From: Platerodrilus igneus
Taxonomy: Eukaryota > Arthropoda > Insecta > Coleoptera > Lycidae
Assembly: GCA_036346225.1 (NCBI GenBank)
Contig: JARFIW010000139.1
Location: 4,402,001-4,466,000 of the forward strand
DNA: 64,000 nt
Reading direction: 5' to 3'
Part shown: positions 10,616 to 21,189 of the stretch, one piece after another
How positions within the stretch are numbered: position 1 is the stretch's first letter
Layout: each line of letters begins with the position of its first letter
Program-made: the position numbers and the translations under genes
The notes under the pieces: model-generated
The model's input: only the letters and a program-made list of their open reading frames with translations
Told to the model about the DNA's origin: nothing
Database searches by the model: none

Positions 10616-12560
10616 TGTTACGTTTTTTTTTCGAGCCCCACGTTGGGCGCCAAATTTTGTTACGTTTTCTTTTTGGGACACCCACGTTGGGCGCCAAAAA
10701 TGTTACGTTGGCTCGTAGCCGTGCGTAACAAAAAGAAAATCGAAGAAAAAAATGACCGGGCTCAATCGGAGAGTAGGGGGGGGGTGTAGAAAGCAGACCA
10801 ACATATAACGTACGGGGCTGTAAGAAATTAGTAACAATACCTGCAATAAAGAAAAGTTAGAATAGCAAACCTGAAAAAAAAGAATAAGCATAGCAGCAAT
10901 GAAACGTCTAAATTATTCAGTACTTTGTAGAATGTAAATAAAAGAAACTGTTTAGATAAACTATATAATATAACAACAGTAAAAGCAATACAGAGAAATG
11001 TTTAGTACAAAGTGAGGTAATATTGGGGAGTAGCAGAAACGTTTCCTCACACACCAATTAAACATAAATCAGACAAAATGTAAAAAAAATAAATAGGTAA
11101 GACACAATTGATATGAGTAATTCAGTAAACAAATAGGTAAGACACAATTGGTATGAGTAATCTAGTAGCATTGATTTTTCTTTCTTTCTTTTTTCTTAAG
11201 AGCATGCAGTTCTATTGCAAAAGGTCTCAGAACTACGAAGATATGGCAAAAACAACGGGTAGATATTTAAAGTAATACTAAGTAGGAAATAGTTCAACTT
11301 ACAGAAAGTCCTTCAGTAACGCTTTCTTGTAATTGGAGTGGGGGATTCACGATGTCCTACACTAACGAAGCACTGCACCCTTGACTGTGAGGGTGTGGAT
11401 GGAATTGCTTACACTTTACACTAACTCACACCTACGTATTTCACTGGTGTTAGCAGCAGACATTATCCTGCTGATGGAACTACGTAGCATTGATAAATTT
11501 CTTGTTAATTCTATTTCCTGAGACACTAATTTCGAAATATTTTGCAGCACTAGTTTAATCTCAAATGGGACCGAATGTATATTATTTTCAGAAACGTCCA
11601 AAAAGCAGTGAGAAACTTCAACCAATACCTTGGTAAATCGGTAATCTGTTATATTTCGCAAACAACGAAATTTGGGCAAGCAATGATCTATTTTAGATTC
11701 TTTGTGGTTAGAAAAATTCAGAACTACAGTATCAACTGTATTTAAATAATCCCCAGTATGCACTAATCTGATAAAACAAAGGGACACTCGACTAGATCGC
11801 ACACACATTAATCCTAAAGAAAGAATCGGTCAGTTTAGCAAGTTCCACGACTATTATTTCACAAGACAAACAACTAAAAACCACAAATTAGTAAAGTAAC
11901 GCGTAATCACTAAGCCAATGTTCCGTAAAACTTTTATTTTACAAGAAAAACAACTAAAAACACCATCAGCAAAGCAACGCGTATCACTCAGACCGTCCGT
12001 CAATGACCTTAAAACCCGTGCGGTCGAGTAAACACATTCTGCAGTTAAAATACAACTAAAATCGTGCCGTGTTTGTTCAGTAACAATTCGAGAATTGAGA
12101 CCGCATTAATTCTCATTCTTAAAGCAAAAAGCAAAAAGCAAAAAGAAAACAGTATTTTTCACGTAATTAGTATATAGCAACCAAGAACAAAACTACGACT
12201 CGACTATCTGTTTTCAACGTACTTAATCTCCGGAACACAGAACAGAACTCCTAATCTGTTTATTCCACTCGTTCTACAACCGCTTATCGTCTCTTATCTA
12301 GACCCGTATATTCACATAAGCAACAAAATTTATATTTACGGCAAGACAAGGACGATGTAATCTACTCATTATAATTACAAACTGTTTAACATTTTATTAA
12401 TGAGAATCAAACTTCAATTTATCTATCTTTAATTAAACTACTTTTAAAATTAATACACGCGAGTTAATAAATATAAAATACAGAAACAGCAATTTGCAGA
12501 AATGCATTTATAAATTGGGAAACAGCGTAAAAGTTTAAAACTACAAAAATGCCCGTTACA
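10616..12560 (-). mobile_element. LTR-retroelement-derived insertion with tandem PBS units and 4-bp target duplication
   Basis: The RTE RT frame is cut at 10615 and resumes at 12561. AAAT lies on both sides (10612-10615, 12561-12564), restoring an intact RT codon run when one copy is removed. Ends are TGTTACG and CGTTACA, a TG...CA LTR-type pair. TGTTACG recurs at 10616, 10658 and 10701; each of the first two is followed by CCCACGTTGGGCGCC, the complement of a tRNA-Lys-type gypsy PBS, which implies minus orientation. 10701-12560 may be one long LTR. Short internal duplications lie at 11078-11165 (about 40 bp) and 11860-11990. A 130-codon ORF (11416-11808, -) has no recognisable domain. Confidence 0.7.
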
Positions 12561-13584
12561 AAATGTTCGAAATACTCAAAAAGATTGGAATGAGTTTTAG
12601 GGATAGACGAATAGTACATAGCTTATACAAAGAGCAAACGGCAGTAATAGAATTAGAGCAGGAACGTAGAGAAGTAAACATTAGGAAAGGGGTGAGACAG
12701 GGATGTGCCCTATCCCCATTAATTTTTAACTTCAAGCAATGAAGAGGCAATGAATACTGTCAAATGCAGGAAGACATTTGGAATTACATGCAAGGATAAA
12801 ATATTGATATGCTTAGATTTGCAGATGATATAGCGGTATTAGCATCTGGCAAAGAAGAGTTGGAAGCTGCTTTTAATAAAATGGAGACGGTTCTAACAGA
12901 GGGATACGGTATGAAAATTAACAAAAATAAAACTAAAGTTCTAGTATGCAAAAGAGGGGATAATAAATCAAAAACAAGAATACAAATAGGTAACAACAAG
13001 TTACAAGAGGATTAAGATTTCTGCTACCTAGGAAGCCAAATAACACAAGATGGGAAAAGCGCAAAAGATATAAAACAAAGATTAGCACAAGGTCGTGCTG
13101 CATTTAACAAGAAAAAGCAATTACTGTGCTCAAAAACAACAAACATAGAAACAAAGAAAAGATTGCTTAAAAAAATGTGTGGAGCACAGCACTGTACGGC
13201 TGTGAAACCTGGACAGTAGGAGAAGCGGACAAGAACAAGACAGAAGCTTTTGAAATGTGGTGCTACAGACGTATGATGAAAATATCATGGACAGACAAAG
13301 TTAAGAACGAAGAACGAAAAATGGTAGGGGAAGAAAGAAATATGTGAAAAACTGTAAAAAATAGGAGAGATAGTATGATAGGTCACATACTACGGCATGA
13401 GGGCATAGTGCGGAACATATTAGAAGCAGAGATAGGAAAAAGGAGAAGTAGAGGAGGACCTAGGTTAGACTACTGCACACAGATAGTGAAAGATGTATGC
13501 TGTAGGAATTTCAGGGAAATGTGTAGGCTAGCTCAGAATAAAAATCAATGGAGGTATGCATCCAACCAGTCTCAAGATGGATAA
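12561..13584 (+). pseudogene. RTE reverse transcriptase core and C-terminus
   Basis: Translation continues from the insertion with M-F-E-I-L-K-K-I-G-M-S, then GVRQGCALSPLIFNF, and the catalytic box LRFADDIAVLA at about 12808-12840. KINKNKTKVLV, DFCYLGSQIT, the ALYGCETWTV segment near 13190 and EMWCYRRMMKISWTDKV follow. It ends with the G-H-I-L-R-H and A-S-N-Q-S-Q C-terminal blocks at 13584. Several stops and frame changes (about 12740, 13015, 13345) break it. These are the hallmarks of the RTE family 3' half. Confidence 0.9.
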
Positions 13585-14165
13585 ACTAATGACGAAAAAA
13601 CTAACTGTACTTAAAAATGGTGATTATTATAAGCAACTACAAGTATTGGTTGGGCAATATTCTCGAATAATGTTAATTGTGTGTAAAGATTTACTGGAAA
13701 ATTATTAATTCGGCAAATCTCTAAGTGCTGGAGATCTTGGCAGCCACAGGCTGCTTAACCCCCTTCACTGAATCTCGGTGAAATAGAGCATAAAATTAGA
13801 AAACAATAGAAGAGGAACCAAATTGTATATATGCTGTGTGAGAATTTCAGGGAACTGTGTAGGCTAGTTCAGAATATAAATAAGTGCAGGTACATGACCA
13901 ATTAGTTTTGAGACAGAAAACCAACCTAATGACGAAAAAATAAGTGCAGATAAATCTGAAGATTACTGTAAACAACTACAGTTGTTGGTTGTGAAATACC
14001 TGCAACTAATATTGACTGTGCGAAAAGACATATTGAAAAAATATTAAATCGGCAAATGTTCAAGTGCTGGGGAACTTGGCAGCCACAGGCTGCTTACTCT
14101 CCTTCACAACCACTGAATGTCGGAGAAATAGGGTATATAATCGTAAAACAATAGATGGGAACTGA
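13495..14165 (+). repeat. Tandem ~340-bp duplication of the RTE 3' end and 3' UTR
   Basis: Two copies (about 13495-13829 and 13830-14165) each hold the last RTE codons, TAATGACGAAAAAA, an unrelated-looking 3' UTR, and the stem-loop GCAGCCACAGGCTGC (13750s and 14085s). The offset between matching words is about 339 bp throughout. Each copy ends with an AAAACAATAGA block. Confidence 0.75.
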
Positions 14166-14655
14166 AGTGCATCCAACAAGAAAGAACAGCGCCTATGATG
14201 AAAGACAACGAACATTAGAAACAAGAAGAAAATGGTTGAAAGCATAGGCGTGGAGCACAGCACAGTATGCCATTGAATACGGGCAGTAGGAAAAGCATAC
14301 AGAAAAAAGGTAGCAGCCTTTGGAATTCTGTGTTTCAGATGTATGAGGATGATAGCATAGACAGACAAAGTTAATAACAAATAGGTTATAGAAATAGTAG
14401 GTGAACAAGGATATCTGTGGAGAAAAATAAGAGAAATAGAAGAGCAGAATACGTTCTAAAGCATTTTGGGGAATAGTATGGGATATATGACAAGCAGAGA
14501 TAGAAAAAAGGAGGTAGATGTAGACGTAGATCAGATAATGATAGATGCAGACTGTGCAAATTTCAGGAAAATGTGTAGGTTAGTTCAGAATAGGAAACAA
14601 TGAGGGTACGCGTCTAACCAGTTCCAGGACTGAAGACCTGTTGATGATGATGATC
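14166..14655 (+). mobile_element. RTE 3'-end fragment with GAT tail
   Basis: Starts near GAAAGAACAGCGCCTATGAT and then follows the RTE C-terminal coding sequence (GGAGCACAGCACAGTATG; GTTTCAGATGTATGAGGATG). It ends with CCAGTTCCAGGACTGAAGAC and a (TGA)n tail at 14640-14655. The short trinucleotide tail is typical of RTE 3' ends. Frames are broken throughout. Confidence 0.75.
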
Positions 14656-14659
14656 ACGC

Positions 14660-14900
14660 AAATGACCTATTTAGTGGTTATTCTTTTGATTAAAAGTAAA
14701 GTTAGGTAAATGCTGTAATTTTATTTCAAACCTTCCCGCCTTAACGTCATCTTCCCAGTGTGAACTTGGGTCACATGATAATAACACAACGTAGGAGTCG
14801 TCGAGCCGCTGCCACTAGATGTTAGATCATGGAACCCGGTATGCCGTTTATAGAGAGCGTTTGGGTCAGCGTTCAGGTCGGTTACACTACACCATAAACT
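14660..14900 (+). repeat. Dispersed repeat, copy 1 (partner at 57460-57700)
   Basis: About 241 bp, from GCAAATGACCTAT to GTTACACTAC, align almost without gaps to 57460-57700. Shared words include GGTTATTCTTTTGATTAAAA, TTTCAAACCTTCCCGCCTTA and AACACAACGTAGG. No coding capacity or terminal repeats are seen. Family unknown. Confidence 0.8.
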
Positions 14901-16159
14901 AATTGATTACGATAATTTAGATCAAAAATACTGCAAATGAGGAGTGTGCCATTTATACTTGCTACGTCTATCTGTACCATTACATAAATTCACCTACACA
15001 TATTGCGAATTTGAGCTCAAGTCTACTTTCACTATAGCAATATGACATAATTACCTTGTAAGAATTCAATCCACTTTATTAAAATAATAAAATCCATCTA
15101 AACAACCTAAAGAAAAATTAGTACCTGCAGCTAACATATTCTTTTAGAAACGATTGCTGTTTTAACATGTTGAATACAATGAGGAACGATGTATTTGGAA
15201 TCCAGAAACGATTGATAATCAAGGGATATACTGTGAATTTGGAACTGCTCTATTTATCACAAGTTCAATAACATTGTTATTAAGCACTGTTATAGACTGA
15301 TAAAGAAAGTACATACAGTACCCTAAAAAAATGAAAGGTAAATACAGTTGTTGATTTTGAACATGAACTTGTCGCTAATACTTAATATTCATACCATGTA
15401 ATTGAGAAAGAAATTAACATCGTCCGCTTTTACAGGTTTGTGGGTGATGGCCAGTACGACTTCGATTGCTACAGAACTGCATCGGCCAATTTGTTTAATA
15501 GCAAATAAATAAAAGGCATTCAGCCAGAGCTTGACAATGAAAAAAATCAAACAGATACTTCTGACTGTAACCAAATCTGTTACGTTATTTTAATAGTTGT
15601 AAACATATAAAAAATTTGCATTCACTTGACACATATCGGTAAATGACTTACTAAATGTAGTTTATTACCTATTATCGATTAAAATATTTCATGAAAGTAG
15701 TTTCTTGATTATGTGTATTATCTGTGTTGGGTACGTTCTGATATCTTACATAAGGTTTGGGTACTACTTTCGCGTGACTTTCGATTTTAATGTTTAAATG
15801 CGAAGTGGGCTGCAACGCGGTAACGAAAGTGAGATGATGCATACCTCTTCTGCTGATTACGAGGCCAAGGTAGTGATTATCTATTGAGAGCGCTGCGCAA
15901 TTTACAGGTTAGTTAAATTATGTTGAATTGACGCAACAATTATCAAACTAGGTCTGCGAAGCGGTTACTCTTTATTAGCCCGCATTGTAACGATGCTACA
16001 GAAAATTAGCCCTTTGTCATAGCTCAGTGTAACACTGTTTTGTAAACTTTCCGACATAATTCATACAGACATAAACATTAATTACGATTCCGGGTCGAAT
16101 TTTTGGTAGTGGGTGCGGATATAAGAGCGACTGTTTATGTTTATGTAAGTAAATTCGCG
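14901..16159. other. Upstream region of the serine protease gene; nothing recognised
   Basis: AT-rich sequence without a recognisable ORF, RNA or repeat. It must hold the promoter and 5' UTR of the protease gene at 16160. A GTAAGT at 16147-16152 could be a splice donor of an upstream exon but has no other support. Confidence 0.5.
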
Positions 16160-17026
16160 ATGTTGAACGCGCTCATATTTCTCATATATTTTTGTGCGGC
16201 TGATCTAGTGGTTGCTCAAACAAGAAGTGGTGGCTTTCCTAAATTCCCTGTCGAAAAATGCGGCTCAAGGGTTATCGAGTGGAATCCCCAAAGAGAATCA
16301 CGCGTCGTTGGCGGTCAAGAACCGCCTTATGGTGCGATACCTTGGCAAGTGCAGTTACGACGTGATAACGTGCATCAATGCGGAGGCGCTCTCATAAGCG
16401 CTAGACTAATACTCACAGTCGCACACTGTTGGTCGGATGGTCTTGTCGCCGTTGCCGCCGCTTACGTAAATCCACAAAAACGCTGGACCGAACAGTCTGT
16501 GAGAGTGATACGCGCAGTACCTCATCCAGAATTTCGCAAAAACGGACCTTATAGTAACGACATTGCGGTACTTCTTCTATCCAATCCTGGTCTTCAATTA
16601 AACTCCGTGGTTACTCCAGCATGTTTATCGGATACGTCGCCCGCTCCTGGAACTTGGTGTGAAGTGTCAGGCTGGGGAGCGGAAGATCCTTTAAAACCGG
16701 ACGACTTGTCATCGGTTTTGCGTGTGGCTGCAGTGCCGATTTTATCATTGGAAACCTGTAGGAAAGACGGTGTTTATGGTGGAAGACAGCAGCCTATACT
16801 AGATTCGATGGTATGTGCGGGTCATTTAAAGGGTGGTATTGATGCTTGTGGTGGTGATTCAGGTGGTCCGTTAGTCTGTAACCAAAATGGGCGTATGGAA
16901 TTAACAGGTCTAGTTTCGTGGGGAGACGGTTGTGCAAAACGCGATCGACCGGGAGTTTACACAAGGATAACGTACTACTTACCTTGGATACAGCATGTAG
17001 CCCAACATTTTGGTGTCGAACTTTAA
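16160..17026 (+). CDS. Secreted trypsin-like serine protease (S1 family)
   Basis: A 288-residue proenzyme read without introns. It opens with a signal peptide (MLNALIFLIYFCAADLVVAQ) and a ~27-residue propeptide containing one Cys, which probably stays disulfide-linked to the protease. The activation site is ESR|VVGG. Counting from the first Met, the catalytic triad is His89 in LTVAHC, Asp134 in NDIAVL and Ser234 in GDSGGP. Asp228, six residues before the Ser, predicts cutting after Arg or Lys. The S1 Cys pattern is complete. There is no CLIP domain in this ORF. The frame is open 57 bases upstream, but the first Met before a signal peptide is at 16160. AATAAA follows at once at 17028. It is undamaged although surrounded by decayed elements, which suggests selection. 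Further 5' exons cannot be excluded. Substrate (digestive, immune or developmental) is unknown. Confidence 0.93.
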   Translation: MLNALIFLIYFCAADLVVAQTRSGGFPKFPVEKCGSRVIEWNPQRESRVVGGQEPPYGAIPWQVQLRRDNVHQCGGALISARLILTVAHCWSDGLVAVAAAYVNPQKRWTEQSVRVIRAVPHPEFRKNGPYSNDIAVLLLSNPGLQLNSVVTPACLSDTSPAPGTWCEVSGWGAEDPLKPDDLSSVLRVAAVPILSLETCRKDGVYGGRQQPILDSMVCAGHLKGGIDACGGDSGGPLVCNQNGRMELTGLVSWGDGCAKRDRPGVYTRITYYLPWIQHVAQHFGVEL

Positions 17027-18049
17027 TAATAAAACAATTTGTAAAACAAATTTAAATAATAAAAAGTGACGCGCGTAACTGATAAGGTGACCTAGCTCAT
17101 GTAAGTTGACGTTACTTAATATTAAGATAAGTGCAAAGTGCCTGTGTTTCCTTATTTGTTACGAAAGGCTAGGAAAGGCTAACGTTTTTAATAACTGGAA
17201 AATTCTGGAACTGTGTAAATAATTGCCATAATTGTAGGTAATAGTAATGCGCTTCAAATTATTAGGAAATTGCGTTTTATTTTAAAATAAATTATTGTTT
17301 AGATTTCTGCCGAATTAACGCTATAGAATGTATATACATTTAGAAAGCTATTTATTAAGGTCAAGCCAAAGTTGTAAAATTGGAAAATGTTTGAACGTAT
17401 ATTATTATAGTGTTGTGTGTCTGTGTCAAGCATTGTTCAGGTTCTATAAAACTTTCGGTATGCGCTATTATTAAAACCTCGTTCTTTTATTTAACAGGAA
17501 GCTACGAAAAAACGTATTTGTGATATTATATTCTAAGCATTCATTATTTTAAACTTACTGACATAGAAAATACTTTTTAATTATTAATCTAAAATGTATA
17601 AACGTTTTGTTAATTTGTTCCATAGTTTAAAATTAAGACAAAAGTTTATTCATTAATGCATTGTGATCGGATGAATGGTTTTGTAATATTCCGGTTACAA
17701 CTTTCGCTACTCTTGGAATGGTGAATGATTTCTACTTGATATTGCATTTCCGGTATGTTTATAAACATCTATATTTGACTGCTGAAATTAAATATAAAAA
17801 ACCTGGAATTTCTTAAACCTTTGGGACGGTTTTAACAGGACCCCTCTTTATTTCAGGTAGCTGTGAGTGGAAAGCTGGGTACGTACATAATCAGGCGCGG
17901 TACCAAACCCACCCCCCGATTGAATTAAAGTATTGTCAAGATACTAATTCAATTTATCTAGAGAACCGATTAGATCAACTGGCATATGATATGGTTTCAA
18001 ATTAACAATAATGTGGACCCCAAGTGACAGCCCAGAACAACAGTACGCA
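17027..18049. other. 3' flank of the protease gene; nothing further recognised
   Basis: Begins with two close AATAAA-type poly(A) signals (17028 and 17058). The rest is AT-rich with no ORF or repeat I can name, up to the gypsy LTR that starts at 18050. The last bases before the LTR read CAGTACGCA. Confidence 0.5.
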
Positions 18050-18570
18050 AGTTACGTTTCGGACCTTGGAAGCGGTCTTTTTAAAAACTTCTTCCAAATC
18101 TTCGTAAAAAAATATATTTGGTTAAACAGAAATTACAATTGAATTGACAAACTGATTTAAAATATTCTAAGTCGTAAATTAAATAATAATTGGAGTTTGT
18201 TATGGTGAGTAGACTAAGCAAGCGGCAATGTTAAAGCTGAAATACTGTAGACCGACTGACGGTCTTGGGGCTCCCGGGGTATTTATGTTGTCCCTGCCCC
18301 TCACATGTCTGTGGAAACTTGCAGAACTCATGTCTGCTTATTTCTTAATTCTATTCATTATACAATGTAACAATCTTAATTTCTAAGTAATCGTGGTTTC
18401 TTAACCGTCTGTGACCTGTCACCTGCAGTATCACTATTGTCTGGAATACAACCTTTCTGTTTTATCCTTAAATTTGCATTGTTGCATATACTTAAGTTTC
18501 TTTAACAATTTCTAATAATTCCTATTAAATTCTATTAATGGTACATATATAGATCGGGAAATACATAACT
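18050..18570 (-). repeat. LTR at the left edge of the composite (3' LTR of copy A)
   Basis: On the minus strand it starts AGTTATGTATTTCCC after the purine run GTCAGGAGG and ends CCGAAACGTAACT, like the other family LTRs. Compared with the LTR at 29001-29565 it lacks about 42 bp near 18440. Confidence 0.85.
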
Positions 18571-18699
18571 CCTCCTGACGGAAATGAAAAATTAAGATTT
18601 TCTTGGCTTAATTTTTAAAATTCATTGTTTAAAATTTATTGTTTAAAATTCATTGTTTAAAATTCATTGTTTAAAATTTATTGTCTCTAAAGGTACATC

Positions 18700-20335
18700 T
18701 ATTACTTCTTTATTTCTCTTTGTTTCCTTATTTCTAAAATTGTTTTCTTTATTCTTATATCTAAGATACATTTTGTAAAATACATAAATAATTAGAAAAA
18801 TTAGTAAAATGATTAATAAAATTGTCTAAACGCTTATATTGTCAGAGTGTAACTTTGGCACTCTTAGTTCACTTAAGTGTTCTTTATAATAATCCATTAA
18901 TTTCATGGCGTGGTTGAGATCGAAGTCTAGATGTTCTGATTGCATGATTTTTTGATTATTTCTTCGTCTTTGGTTTGCGTTGTTTTGAATTGTAGCTCTG
19001 GTAATTTTGCGACTTTCTTAGTTGCTGTGGGATCTTGATAAACTCTGATTATTTCGTTTTTCAATTTTCAATAACAGTCTTCTTTAAAGGTGATTAATTT
19101 GCTTCCGGTTAGTGCTAGATTCTTCTCGCCTTGATTGCAATGGACGATTGCTATTACTTCTGTTGAGAATATGGCAATCCACTTGTTTTCTGTAACCTTT
19201 TGGAATCTTCATATTGGTGATTTGAATGGTTTTGCTTCACAGTTGTCGTAATGGTTTCAAAATCTTAGTAAGGGCTGTCTTTTTGGATAGTTGTTGTTAA
19301 CGATTGGCATAAATATTGATTTGGTGTGACTTCGTTACATTTTTCGTTTGTATAACCATATCTTAGTTCATTTAAGGATAGGAACTTGGTTTTTGGGTAT
19401 GATAATTTTTTACATGCTAGTAGTTTTCATTGGAAAAACAAATAAATGATAATAATTATAATTATTACTTTCTACTATTGGAATTTCTATTAAAAATGTT
19501 ATTTCGTTATTCTTTACATAGCCTTTTACTATAGCTATTTTTTCCAATATGAGAATGTTTGATTCTATTACCTACATCAAAGGGTAATTTACTATTAGTT
19601 ATAAATGATCTAATTCTTAATAATTCTTTTAATAAGTCAGTTGGTTCTATAATACTAGAGTGTAGTGTGTTTAATTTTGCAAATGTTACAGCATTTTCTA
19701 ATGTGGCTAAAATTTGTTGAATTACAGTAAGGGTTAATATTATTTGAGTGAATATCGTATTGAATTTTATTAAGTCGCGCATTCCTAATATGGTAGTTTG
19801 CATGTTAGTTTCAAGGGTTTGTATTCTATTGGCTATACTATCTTGATTTCTTACTAGCTTTCTTAATGCTTCGTTGAATTTTATTATAGTTGATTGAGTT
19901 AGAGATATTTGGTTGCTCACAGTGGTTTTTATATCGTTTTGATTTTCAATTAGCTATTATATTGCATTGTCATAACGTTCTGCGTCTTGGTTATCTAATT
20001 TGACTGTGATAGCTTTTATTATATTACCTAGTCCGTTAATTAGTCCTCTCTTTCGTCATTAAATTTGTTTTGTGAGTATTAATCTGTTAAATTTATTTTC
20101 TATGCTCCTTGAAATGCTTTCCATTATACTGTTGTAATTCATCATTTCTATGGCGTATTCCTATCCGAATTTGTGTGTCCATTGATTGTTTTAATCGATA
20201 ATAATTGTCTTTGATTGTTTGAGATTCTTGTTTTAGTTCCGTTAAATCGAATTTTTGTGCGAATGTCCACTAGTCTATTGTATTTTGCATACTACCCAAT
20301 TTTATTGGTAGTGTACCGGGGTTGTTTTTTATGTC
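18700..20335 (-). pseudogene. env: env of the errantivirus-like element, copy A
   Basis: This is the fullest env in the window. It follows the integrase on the minus strand. 19507-19920 is open for 137 codons and has a long amphipathic, coiled-coil-like stretch rich in Ile, Leu, Thr and Asn, typical of the central part of insect errantivirus and baculovirus F-type fusion proteins. Downstream pieces match the ectodomain remnants at 5620-6085. A hydrophobic anchor lies at about 18765-18835; the Trp codon present just before it in the copy at 6205 is a TAG stop here. Several other stops and shifts are present, so no intact protein is made. Confidence 0.75.
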
Positions 20336-20340
20336 TTCAA

Positions 20341-21165
20341 TTAATATTTCGTTATCTGTTCTACCTGGGCGGAGGTTGACGGTAAGGGTGATGATTGTCC
20401 ATCTGAAATTACAGGGTCTCTTAAGTTTCTCAAATGAATGTATTTTATTATCTTGCCGTTGTCTACTACGGCTATATTTTTGTATGATATTCTCTTAATT
20501 TTAAACGGGCATAAATTCCTGGGTGCCGTTTTGTGTCGTTTACTTTGGAAATTTTTCTCGTACACGGTTTGTCCTATTGAAAATTTATTTGCGTCGGTAT
20601 TTTTATTGCGGGTTGTGGTAATACGTTCTTTGTCGTTATCTAGTTTATCTTTTACTTTATCGTAAGTTATTTTTAGTTTCTTTTTGTGGTCTTTAGCGTA
20701 ATGCTGATATACTTCTTTGTTATAATATATGTCGTAAGGGTTGAGGGAATCTGAATGTCCTAATGTTAATTCTAGAAGTGTAAAATTTGTTGATGAGTGG
20801 ATTGTATTATTATAGGCGATGAATGCGTATGACATTAAGTTGGTGATGTGTTCCTTCTTGTAAGTTAATGTTAATAATCTGATTTGTTCTAACAGGGTCG
20901 AATGTAATCTTTTAATTAATCCGTTCAATCCAGGGTGGTTTTCAGTTATAAAATGAATTTTTATTTTGTGGAGTTCTAAAGTGTTTTGTATCGTTTTATT
21001 TTTAAATTCACTGCCGATATCTAAAGTTGTAGTTTCGGGTGTGCCATAAAATGTACAGTATTGTAGAAATCCTTGTGTTACGTCATGCTATTTTAGAAGT
21101 GATAGGTATTGCTTGGCCTATTTTGGTGAATGCATTTACAATGGTTATCGTCCTATAAGTTGCTT
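20341..21165 (-). pseudogene. Integrase, copy A
   Basis: 20341-20928 is open for 195 codons covering the end of the catalytic core and the C-terminal domain, from N-G-L-I-K-R-L-H (the expected E of I-E-R is Lys) to the end of pol. Upstream sequence to about 21165 holds a decayed version of the second catalytic Asp block and the region before it. The zinc-binding end is lost. Closely similar to 4659-5396 and 23150-23880. Confidence 0.85.
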
Positions 21166-21189
21166 TAATGTTTGACTAATTCCACGATG

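Larger units (their letters stand above)
6987..13829 (+). mobile_element. RTE-type LINE, degenerate, with two nested insertions
   Basis: Segments of one non-LTR retrotransposon lie in order on the plus strand: 5' leader and start of an APE-type endonuclease (7003-7208), rest of the endonuclease (9160-9460), linker and RT N-terminus (9550-10615), RT core and C-terminus (12561-13584), and 3' UTR. The gaps are two insertions with target duplications. The endonuclease-RT order, the F-A-D-D RT box, the 'YGCETWTV' and 'EMWCYRRMMKI' C-terminal segments, and short GAT-type 3' tails in related copies all fit the RTE clade. Left edge is cut by the LTR ending at 6986. Confidence 0.85.

Noticed and set aside
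11416..11808. 130-codon minus-strand ORF in the LTR-like insertion
   Set aside because: No recognisable domain, no homologous frame elsewhere in the window, and located in what is probably LTR sequence.
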